A stretch of 64,000 nt of DNA from positions 124,001 through 188,000 of the forward strand of contig CAZIDF010000005.1 of NCBI GenBank assembly GCA_964538085.1, read 5' to 3'. Of the stretch, positions 57,544 to 64,000 are shown piece by piece. Position 1 is the stretch's first letter. Every line of letters begins with the position of its first letter. The notes under the pieces are model-generated. The model was not told the origin of the DNA and searched no databases. It saw only the letters and a program-made list of their open reading frames with translations. The DNA comes from G020348385 sp964538085. GTDB taxonomy: Bacteria; Acidobacteriota; Aminicenantia; Aminicenantales; Aminicenantaceae. The translations under genes and the position numbers were made by a program.

Positions 57544-58542
57544 CTACCATCTGATGGCCGCAGAGGCCCATGTGTATCCTGACCCGAATGCTGTCAACAT
57601 GATCATATCACCCGGTTTGATTCTTCCTTGTTCGAGAGCCTCATCCAATGCAATCGGGATAGAGGCAGCTGTTGTGTTTCCGTAGCGTTCTATGTTCCTG
57701 ATGACCTTTTCGACGGGAATCTTCAAATTCCTCGCCACCATCTGGCTGATCCTATCGTTCGCTTGATGGGGGATCAGATGATCTACTTCTTCGATGGTCA
57801 TATTATTTTGATCTAATGCAGCACGCACAGCTTCCGGCATTTTGACTATAGCTGTTTTGAAAACATTCCGCCCGTTCATGGTGGGAAATAGCTTTTTATC
57901 TGTTATCATGTCCATTGAAAAGCAGGGATGATCCTTGCAGCTTGGCCTTTGCATCCACAGATCCTCGATATAATTTCCATCCGAAAATAGATGGGTGGAG
58001 AGAATGCCTCGATCTTCATCGGAGTTGCCTGGTTCGATGATCACCGCTGCCCCTCCGTCTCCAAACAGCACAGCCAAATCTCTTCCGTCATCGGAATAAT
58101 CCAGGTTGGCCGATTGCTTTTCTGCTGCCACAAGGAGAATTTTCTTATAGGTTCCCGTCCTGATGAATTGGTCTGCAACAGAGAGGGCGTAGATGAAACC
58201 GCTGCATTGGTTTCGGACATCGAGAGCGCCGATATTTTTGAGTCCGAGTTTCGCTTGAATGAGAACACCTATACCTGGAAAGTAGTGGTCTGGAGATAGA
58301 GTTGCCGCGATGATGAAATCTATTTCAGATTTGTCGATTTGGGCGTCTTCAATGGCTTTCAATGCTGCTTTATAACCAAGATCAGAACTTCCGATGCCAG
58401 GTTCAGCATAGTGTCGTTCTTTGATCCCGGAGCGCTGTTGGATCCATTTGTCCGAAGTGTTCATTTCCTTTTCAAGATCGAAATTCGTGATGAGCTTTGG
58501 AGGGATATATCGGCCAGTCCCGGAGATTATAGATCTATTCAT
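57544..58542 (-). CDS. fabH: 3-oxoacyl-ACP synthase III (FabH)
   Basis: 332 residues with the complete triad Cys113 (RNQCSGFIYAL), His259 (LIPHQAND) and Asn289 (ERYGNTTAAS). It condenses an acyl-CoA starter with malonyl-ACP to begin fatty acid synthesis. A related role in other ketoacyl condensations cannot be excluded, since no other fab genes are adjacent. It is divergent from the small DsbD-like gene, and the SPT-like gene, another acyl-consuming enzyme, lies 2 kb away. Confidence 0.92.
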   Translation of the reverse strand: MNRSIISGTGRYIPPKLITNFDLEKEMNTSDKWIQQRSGIKERHYAEPGIGSSDLGYKAALKAIEDAQIDKSEIDFIIAATLSPDHYFPGIGVLIQAKLGLKNIGALDVRNQCSGFIYALSVADQFIRTGTYKKILLVAAEKQSANLDYSDDGRDLAVLFGDGGAAVIIEPGNSDEDRGILSTHLFSDGNYIEDLWMQRPSCKDHPCFSMDMITDKKLFPTMNGRNVFKTAIVKMPEAVRAALDQNNMTIEEVDHLIPHQANDRISQMVARNLKIPVEKVIRNIERYGNTTAASIPIALDEALEQGRIKPGDMIMLTAFGSGYTWASAAIRW

Positions 58543-58603
58543 AATTTTGACTCCGCAAATATAATATACTCTATAGAAAGGGAAAAATAAAGCTTAGAAG
58601 ACC

Positions 58604-58632
58604 TTGACTCTGGAAGATTGAGGGGGTACCAT
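58604..58632 (+). promoter_or_regulatory. Candidate promoter of the DsbD-N-like gene
   Basis: TTGACT (58604-58609), 17-base spacer, TACCAT (58627-58632); five and four of six consensus matches. The gene's ATG follows about 30 bases later, with AGGAGAG between. Confidence 0.5.
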
Positions 58633-58663
58633 TTTATTCGCTAGCTTTGTTCCAGGAGAGTGT

Positions 58664-59161
58664 ATGAGAAAAACCGCTGTCGGGCTAATGATTATCGTGC
58701 TGTTCTTCTCGGGGGGAATGGCGCAAGAGGAAGCGGATTGTTTAAAAGTCAATGCATCGATAAGCCCGAGATACCTTTCAAGAGGACAAGAAGGAAAAGT
58801 CGTTCTAAAAGTAAAATTAGCCGAAGGGATCACGATCAATCCCTTGCCGTCGTTTATTATCGAATGCGATACATCCTATGAGCTTATTTTCCCCAAAAAT
58901 TTTTTCACGGCTTCCGATCTAGAGATCGAAATAAAAGAGGAGAATGGGGATGAGTATTTGTATCTCGATAAGGCCATCGAAATTCCTTTCACCGTTAGCT
59001 TGGAAGCGAAAAGAGGGAACCACTCGGTTTCTGGAAGGATAAAATATTTCGCTTTCTCCGAAAAAGATGGGTGGTGCCTCAAGAGCACATCGAAATTTTC
59101 GGCCTCATTCTATACGCGAAGCACCATGGTGAAGAAAGATAGCTTTCAGAGCCAGCCCTGA
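58664..59161 (+). CDS. Secreted DsbD N-terminal-domain-like protein
   Basis: 165 residues with signal peptide (RKTAVGLMIIVLFFSGGMAQ). The rest is one beta-sandwich: KVNASISPRYLSRGQEGKVV, AEGITINPLPSFIIECDTSY, EIPFTVSLEAKRGNHSVSGR and IKYFAFSEKDGWCLKSTSKF. Order and phrasing resemble the DsbC/D-type N-terminal domain that carries electrons in the periplasm, but the CxxxxC pair of DsbD is not evident; only single cysteines are present. So a redox role is uncertain. It overlaps the convergent reductase by 16 bases. Confidence 0.5.
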   Translation: MRKTAVGLMIIVLFFSGGMAQEEADCLKVNASISPRYLSRGQEGKVVLKVKLAEGITINPLPSFIIECDTSYELIFPKNFFTASDLEIEIKEENGDEYLYLDKAIEIPFTVSLEAKRGNHSVSGRIKYFAFSEKDGWCLKSTSKFSASFYTRSTMVKKDSFQSQP

Positions 59162-60120
59162 TCGACATACCACTTCAAGGTTTCTTGCAGCCCTTCTTTG
59201 AGGCTATAACGGGGAGAAAAGGACAGGAGTTTTTCTGCCTTCGTCGTATCGGTGAGCCAGCTCTTTTGCATGATAAGTTTGAGTTTGTCCCTATTAAGAT
59301 TGCTGGGTTTTTTCGTTATCACTGCCGCCCATTCTAAAACCAAGGCTATCATTCTCAAAAGAAATGGAGGTAATCTGATCGTCAATAGCTTTTTCCCCAC
59401 AACTTCTCCTGAGATTTTTCCGAATTCATCCCATGTGACGTGGTGAGGATCAGCGATATTGATGATTTCCCCTGATTCGATATCCTTTTGGATACAAAGA
59501 TCGATGGCGTTGATAAGGTCCTTGATGTAGCACAAGTCATACCAACTCTCCCGCGACGCATGGGATACAAAGATCCCTTTTTTGACTGATTTGAAGTGGG
59601 GGAGGAAATCTTCATCTCTGGGACCATAAACAGCTCCCGCCCTGATGATGACAATCGGGAAGTTCTTTTTGAATTCGAGGGCTTCTCTTTCACCGAGGAG
59701 TTTGCTTTTGCCATAGGCAGAAACAGGATGGGATTCATCGTCTTCCTTCACAGGATTTCCATCCAGAGACGGGCCGGCAGCGGCCGTGCTACTGAGAAAA
59801 AAGACCTTTTTTGGTACGATGTTCTGAGCACGCAATGTCTGAAAAAGACTTGCTGTCCCATGTTGGTTTACTGTATAATAATCTGCTAATTTATGAGCTT
59901 TGGTTATGCCTGCAATGTGGAAAACGTAGTCGATGTTAGAAGGAAGAGATGGCATTGAAAAAAGATCTCCTTTCAGAAAGTGGATATCCATGCCATTCAG
60001 CCATTTGAGGTCGCTTAAATCCCGAACCAGTGCGAATATTTCTGCGTTTTTTTCATCTAACAAGTGATTGACAAGATGGCTTCCGATGAATCCGGTCCCA
60101 CCGGTGACCAAAGCTTTCAT
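59146..60120 (-). CDS. NAD(P)-dependent epimerase/dehydratase-family reductase (CerR-like candidate)
   Basis: 324 residues from the ATG at 60120, which directly begins the Rossmann motif KALVTGGTGFIGSHLVNHLL; a GTG at 60171 would only add an odd extension. Extended-SDR residues: Ser/Thr in FFLSSTAAAGPS, Tyr-x-x-x-Lys in SAYGKSKLLGE, and IIRAGAVYGPRDEDF. Nucleotide-sugar epimerases share this fold. However, the gene is divergent from an SPT-like gene, and in bacteria that make sphingolipids the 3-ketosphinganine reductase is a protein of this very family. That role is inference from context. Confidence 0.8.
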   Translation of the reverse strand: MKALVTGGTGFIGSHLVNHLLDEKNAEIFALVRDLSDLKWLNGMDIHFLKGDLFSMPSLPSNIDYVFHIAGITKAHKLADYYTVNQHGTASLFQTLRAQNIVPKKVFFLSSTAAAGPSLDGNPVKEDDESHPVSAYGKSKLLGEREALEFKKNFPIVIIRAGAVYGPRDEDFLPHFKSVKKGIFVSHASRESWYDLCYIKDLINAIDLCIQKDIESGEIINIADPHHVTWDEFGKISGEVVGKKLLTIRLPPFLLRMIALVLEWAAVITKKPSNLNRDKLKLIMQKSWLTDTTKAEKLLSFSPRYSLKEGLQETLKWYVDQGWL

Positions 60121-60235
60121 AGGAAAGATTGTATGAAAAATGCTGTGGGGCGTCAAACTTATTTCTTTCACCGGAATGGCTATCGGCTGGTAACGAATAA
60201 CGGTTCGCCTTCATTATATAGACGAGGAGGAAACT

Positions 60236-61420
60236 TTGGGAATTTTTGATAAAAGTTATGAATTTACCAGGGCCGATGAAGCCATTGCGATGGGCATATA
60301 TCCGTACTTTACGCCGATACAGGAAGTCTATGGCAATAAGGTCAAAGTGGATGGGAAAGAAATAATCATGATTGGGTCAAATAACTACCTTGGCCTGCTA
60401 GACCATCCCCAGGTGAAGAAGGCTGCAAAAGATGCTGTCGATAAGTATGGAGTTGCGACATGCGGTTCAAGATTCCTTAACGGCACTCTCGATATTCATG
60501 TGGAGTTGGAAAAAAAACTGGCCCAGTTCATGAAAAAAGAAGCGGCCCTTACCTTCAGTACGGGCTTCCAAACGAATCAAGGCATCATTTCCACGCTCAT
60601 ATGCAAAGGAGATGCTGTCATCACAGATAAGATGATTCATGCCAGCATCATAGATGCCTGCCGACTTTCATACGGGGATGTGTACAAATACAAACACAAC
60701 GATATGACTGATTTGGAAAATAAGCTTTCATCGATCGGAGGTGAGGTCAGCAAGTTGATCGTTGTGGACGGCGTATTCAGCATGGAAGGAGACCTAGCCA
60801 ACCTGCCGGATATCGTCACGTTGGCAAAAAAATACAATGCGAAAATCATGGTCGATGATGCTCATGGTATAGGAGTGATGGGAAAGAATGGACGCGGAAC
60901 AGCGGAACATTTTGGAGTGGAGGACGAGATCGACATTATCATGGGCACTTTCAGCAAATCTTTTGCCTCTCTTGGAGGTATGGTCCTCGGAGACAAAAGA
61001 GTGATTTTTTACATAAAGCATTTTGCCAGATCATTGATTTTCAGTGCCAGTATCACGCCTGCTTCGGTCGCAACAGTTTTAGCTACGCTTGAAATTATCC
61101 AGAAAGAGCCCGAACGCAGAGAACGGTTATGGAAAATCACCAAAAAGATGAAATCCGGTTTTGAGGCCATGGGCTATGACACTGGACCTACAGAAAGCCC
61201 TATCATCCCTGTTTACTTACGGAGCGATGAACTTGCTTTCATGTTATGGAATCTATTGAGGGAGAACGGTATTTTCGCGAACCCTGTTGTTTATCCAGCT
61301 GTTCCACAAGGAGAAGCTTTGATCAGAACGAGCTATTCCGCTAGCCACTCTGATGAAGAACTCGATACAGTCCTTGGAGTTTTTGAGAATTGCGGAAAGC
61401 AACTCGGTATCCTCCGGTGA
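60236..61420 (+). CDS. Alpha-oxoamine synthase, serine palmitoyltransferase-like
   Basis: 394 residues, PLP enzyme of the KBL/AONS/SPT family. Visible: GSNNYLGLLDHP, GSRFLNGTLDIHVELE, the ring-stacking His in DKMIHASIID, VDDAHGIGVMG, and the PLP lysine Lys241 in GTFSKSFASLGG. It joins an acyl thioester to an amino acid with loss of CO2. AONS would need biotin genes and KBL would need threonine dehydrogenase alongside; neither is present, while a CerR-type reductase is divergent to it and an acyl synthase is near. SPT, the first step of sphingolipid synthesis, is therefore favoured. The TTG start has GAGGAGG five bases upstream. Confidence 0.85.
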   Translation: MGIFDKSYEFTRADEAIAMGIYPYFTPIQEVYGNKVKVDGKEIIMIGSNNYLGLLDHPQVKKAAKDAVDKYGVATCGSRFLNGTLDIHVELEKKLAQFMKKEAALTFSTGFQTNQGIISTLICKGDAVITDKMIHASIIDACRLSYGDVYKYKHNDMTDLENKLSSIGGEVSKLIVVDGVFSMEGDLANLPDIVTLAKKYNAKIMVDDAHGIGVMGKNGRGTAEHFGVEDEIDIIMGTFSKSFASLGGMVLGDKRVIFYIKHFARSLIFSASITPASVATVLATLEIIQKEPERRERLWKITKKMKSGFEAMGYDTGPTESPIIPVYLRSDELAFMLWNLLRENGIFANPVVYPAVPQGEALIRTSYSASHSDEELDTVLGVFENCGKQLGILR

Positions 61421-61433
61421 TACATGGCATCCT

Positions 61434-63242
61434 ATGATGATAAATAAACTCAAAATATTTCTATCTATGATCCTGTTTGTGTGTGGATTTGGATGGTCTG
61501 AAAATTTTTCTGTATCTGTTCTTCCGGTGAACCAGATCGAAGTCGGCATGAAAGGAAAAGGAAAAACTTTCCTCCAGGGTGACCAGTTTGAAGAATTCGA
61601 GGTTGAAATTCTCGGCGTGATGCACAATTGGCAACCCAAAAGGAATTTGATTTTGGCCAAACTCCACAGCGATGTGTTGGACAGGGCTGGTGTGGTAGAG
61701 GGGATGAGCGGTAGTCCTGTTTATATCGATGGCAAACTCATCGGAGCTGTTTCATACTCTCTGGGAGCTTTTGCCAAGGAAGCGATTGCCGGGATCACTC
61801 CGATCGAAGAGATGATGGCTATTCCCGACAGAACAAGCCCTGAATCGAGCTATGCGCCAAGAATGCAGATGAGAAATTTTATAACCTCTGAAGATTTTCA
61901 AGAATTGAGCAAGGCTTATTATCCCTCACAAGCTTCGAGCGTTGAAGGGCATTTGGTCAAACCTTTGAGCATTCCCCTGTTATTCAGCGGATTTTCATCC
62001 CATGTCTTCGATGAAGCCAAGCCTTTTTTCTCCCGTTTGGGATTTTCGCCGATTCAGTCCGGATCCTCAGGTCAGATTCAGCCAAAAATTTCTCCTGCTG
62101 AAATGAGCCTTCAGGCTGGAGAACCGGTTGCAGTCCAGCTAATAAAGGGAGACATGGACATGGCTGCTGTGGGAACGGTAACCCATGTTGAAGGCAACAA
62201 AGTTTTGGCGTTCGGACACCCGTTTTATAATTTGGGCGCCGTTGATTTTGCCATGACCAAAGCCAAAATATTTGCTGTTCTTCCAAGTCTCGAGCGTTCG
62301 TTCGTGCTATCGGCCAGCGACAGAACAGTGGGACGTTTCGTGCAAGACAGAAATTCAGGTGTGTTCGGCGAGCTCGGAAAATTGCCCCGATACATCCCGA
62401 TCAATGCCAATCTTCTGACTGCCGATGGCGAGACGAAAGAGTTTAAGGTGCAAATCGCCGATGATAAACTGTTCACTCCGCTTTTAGTGAATTTAGTGGT
62501 GTCAAGCCTTGTCTTATCTGAAGAAAGAAATTTTGGGGATCTATCTCTTGAATTGAAAGGGACCATTTATCTCGATGACGCTCCTCCGGTCCAGTTGCAG
62601 GATCTCTTTTCCGGGAACCTCGATATGGCAGCCACCGATCTATCTGGCATTGTAGCCGCGGTGGTTTATTATCTGAGCAACAATGAATTCAAAGAGTTGG
62701 GCATTCATCGGATCGACCTCAATATCGGTATCGCGGAGGAATTGAGGTTTGCCACTCTCGAGAAGATTTGGCTGGGAAAGTATGAAGCAAAACCTGGCGA
62801 GATCATTCCCATGAAGGTCTATTACAGGAATTTTCGAGGGGAAACCATTGTCGACGAGCTTTCCCTCCCTGCACCGAACCTGCCTCCTGGTTCGGAATTC
62901 AGTCTTGTGGTAGGGGATGCGGCATCTATACAGAGTATCGAGGTCAGTCAATACAGGACATCAGGTTTTGTCCCCCGGAGTTTGGTTCAGTTGATCAGGT
63001 TATTGAATAGCTTGAGGAAGCGAAACTATATTTATTTCAAAATTATTGCCGCTAAACCAGGGCTCTTTTTAAGAGGCGAGGAGTTGCCGAATTTGCCTCC
63101 CACGATGAAATCCATGTTTTCATCTCCACGGGCAGCTTCAACACCACCTGTCGAGATCACGCGATCGACACTGGGCGAGTACCGGCATGGCATCCCCTAT
63201 GTTTTTAGTGGCTTGGCCGTGATTCCGCTTAAGATAAAGTAA
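61434..63242 (+). CDS. SpoIVB-type S55 serine peptidase domain protein
   Basis: About 602 residues; ATGs at 61434 and 61437 are equivalent, with a weak ribosome site. Signal sequence KLKIFLSMILFVCGFGWS. The S55 domain covers the first half: EVGMKGKGKTFLQGDQFEEF, VEILGVMHNWQPKRNLILAK, and the nucleophile in GVVEGMSGSPVYIDGKLIGA. A second conserved block has GTVTHVEGNKVLAFGHPFYN. The C-terminal part is beta-rich. In sporeformers the family activates a membrane sigma-processing protease, but no spore genes are here, so it probably processes secreted proteins or acts in envelope signalling. The next gene encodes a beta-propeller, likely in the same operon. Confidence 0.85.
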   Translation: MMINKLKIFLSMILFVCGFGWSENFSVSVLPVNQIEVGMKGKGKTFLQGDQFEEFEVEILGVMHNWQPKRNLILAKLHSDVLDRAGVVEGMSGSPVYIDGKLIGAVSYSLGAFAKEAIAGITPIEEMMAIPDRTSPESSYAPRMQMRNFITSEDFQELSKAYYPSQASSVEGHLVKPLSIPLLFSGFSSHVFDEAKPFFSRLGFSPIQSGSSGQIQPKISPAEMSLQAGEPVAVQLIKGDMDMAAVGTVTHVEGNKVLAFGHPFYNLGAVDFAMTKAKIFAVLPSLERSFVLSASDRTVGRFVQDRNSGVFGELGKLPRYIPINANLLTADGETKEFKVQIADDKLFTPLLVNLVVSSLVLSEERNFGDLSLELKGTIYLDDAPPVQLQDLFSGNLDMAATDLSGIVAAVVYYLSNNEFKELGIHRIDLNIGIAEELRFATLEKIWLGKYEAKPGEIIPMKVYYRNFRGETIVDELSLPAPNLPPGSEFSLVVGDAASIQSIEVSQYRTSGFVPRSLVQLIRLLNSLRKRNYIYFKIIAAKPGLFLRGEELPNLPPTMKSMFSSPRAASTPPVEITRSTLGEYRHGIPYVFSGLAVIPLKIK

Positions 63243-63274
63243 AATGAGGCCGACTCTGAATAACTGGAGATGAA

Positions 63275-64000
63275 ATGAAAAAGACAAGAATATCGATTGT
63301 TTTGTTCCTGCTGGCAACAGCTCAAATGCTGCTAGGCGTAATCCCTCAGAAGTGGGAGTTATATAAAATTGACGATTATCTGGCCGGGAAATTCGATGGG
63401 ATATCCATTTCTCATGAAGGTTTGCTTTCTTTAAGCCCAAAAGTAGAGGACATCGAAGGGCCCACTGAGGATTTTTATCTTTCGCTTTTGATAGCATCGG
63501 ATGGAACCAAATATCTGGGAACCGGACATAGCGGGAAAATTTATAAAGTCAGCACAAACGGACAAGTAGAGCTTTTTTGCCAAATGCCTGAAATGGATAT
63601 TTATTGCCTCATACAGGAGCGAAACGGGAATTTGTATGCCGGCACTTCACCCAATGGCCAAATCTATAAAATCAGCTCACAAGGAGTACCGGAACCTTTC
63701 TTCAATCCCAATGAGAAGTATATTTGGGATTTGATGTTTGCGGAAAACGGAGCTCTTCTTGCTGCTGTCGGTGAAAGCGGGGGGATCTATCAGATCAACG
63801 ATCAAGGAGAAGGGATAAGAATCTTGGAAGCAGAGGAAAACCATATCCTTTGTATGGCAAGAACGCCAAATGACGGATTGATTGCGGGCAGTGGTGGCAA
63901 AGGCGCCATATACAGCGTTGTCCCTGGGAAAAAAGCTACCATTTTGTTCGAGTCTTCCTATGAAGAGATCAAAAGCATTGCCCTGGATGGTCAGGGCAAT
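63275..64000 (+). CDS. Secreted beta-propeller protein, 3' partial
   Basis: Open from the ATG at 63275 to the right edge (242 codons, no stop). GGAG at 63266-63269 gives the ribosome site. Signal peptide KKTRISIVLFLLATAQMLLG. Then blades of about 40 residues with the recurring pattern 'x-x-Y-A/L-G-T-x-x-x-G-x-I-Y-K-I/V-S' (YLGTGHSGKIYKVSTNG, YAGTSPNGQIYKISSQG, LAAVGESGGIYQINDQG, IAGSGGKGAIYSVVPG). This is a WD40/YVTN-like propeller. The gene sits 32 bases after the S55 peptidase gene and probably shares its transcript; it may present or anchor a substrate (inference). Confidence 0.8.
   Translation, partial: MKKTRISIVLFLLATAQMLLGVIPQKWELYKIDDYLAGKFDGISISHEGLLSLSPKVEDIEGPTEDFYLSLLIASDGTKYLGTGHSGKIYKVSTNGQVELFCQMPEMDIYCLIQERNGNLYAGTSPNGQIYKISSQGVPEPFFNPNEKYIWDLMFAENGALLAAVGESGGIYQINDQGEGIRILEAEENHILCMARTPNDGLIAGSGGKGAIYSVVPGKKATILFESSYEEIKSIALDGQGN

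Noticed and set aside
63138..63497. 119-codon minus-strand frame near the right end
   Set aside because: It lies opposite the start of the beta-propeller gene, which has a signal peptide and ribosome site.

Overview
The window looks like a piece of a metagenome-assembled Gram-negative genome, most likely Acidobacteriota or the related Candidatus Aminicenantes. This is an inference from gene families, not from a marker gene. The supporting families are an 'acidobacterial duplicated orphan permease' with its PadR regulator, tandem sortilin-like BNR proteins, a VWFA-related secreted protein, a SpoIVB-type S55 protease in a non-sporulating setting, many secreted peptidases, and a LolA-like carrier and beta-barrel that imply an outer membrane. 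Two 100-N gaps, each bounded by the same 55 bases on both sides, point to a de Bruijn-graph assembly.

Layout. 1-6.4 kb: the end of an LVIVD-repeat protein, the primary sigma factor, an RRM protein broken by gap 1, a LolA-like protein, and a two-gene unit of unknown secreted proteins. 6.7-18.7 kb: extracytoplasmic proteins (two tandem sortilin/BNR proteins, a DUF3943 barrel, an M28 peptidase, an M23 peptidase), with a perfect 33-bp inverted repeat between two convergent genes. 18.7-26.1 kb: an ABM-fold protein, a membrane protein, a histone-H1-like Lys/Ala/Pro protein broken by gap 2, the glycolytic pair phosphofructokinase plus class I aldolase, and a Ser/Thr kinase with TPRs. 26.3-39 kb: PadR plus orphan permease, an M16 peptidase, a BlaI/M56 regulatory pair, then GH172, an S10 carboxypeptidase and an acyltransferase-like membrane protein. 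39.3-49 kb: a small regulator, a frameshifted lipoprotein, a PAS/GAF histidine kinase, a TrmA-type methyltransferase, a K+ channel, RmuC, tRNA-Lys(CUU), a VWFA-related protein, a tautomerase and a double-receiver regulator. 49.2-51.2 kb: a tight operon of a pseudopilin-like protein, DUF350 and a transglutaminase-like protein. 51.2-64 kb: a degenerate J-domain protein with a MinD-type ATPase, then rpoZ, CYTH, prenyl synthase, TatD, a metal-site-less DUF885 protein, FabH, a divergent reductase and serine-palmitoyltransferase-like pair, an S55 protease, and a truncated beta-propeller.

How genes may work together. Pfk and Fba are consecutive glycolytic steps in one operon. BlaI and the M56 protease form a signal-to-repressor circuit behind one strong promoter. 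The histidine kinase and the double-receiver protein lie 5 kb apart, and both are preceded by the same short repeated motif. The reductase and SPT-like genes suggest bacterial sphingoid-base synthesis. The least explained unit is the pseudopilin/DUF350/transglutaminase operon. I see no CRISPR array, transposase, rRNA or phage gene.
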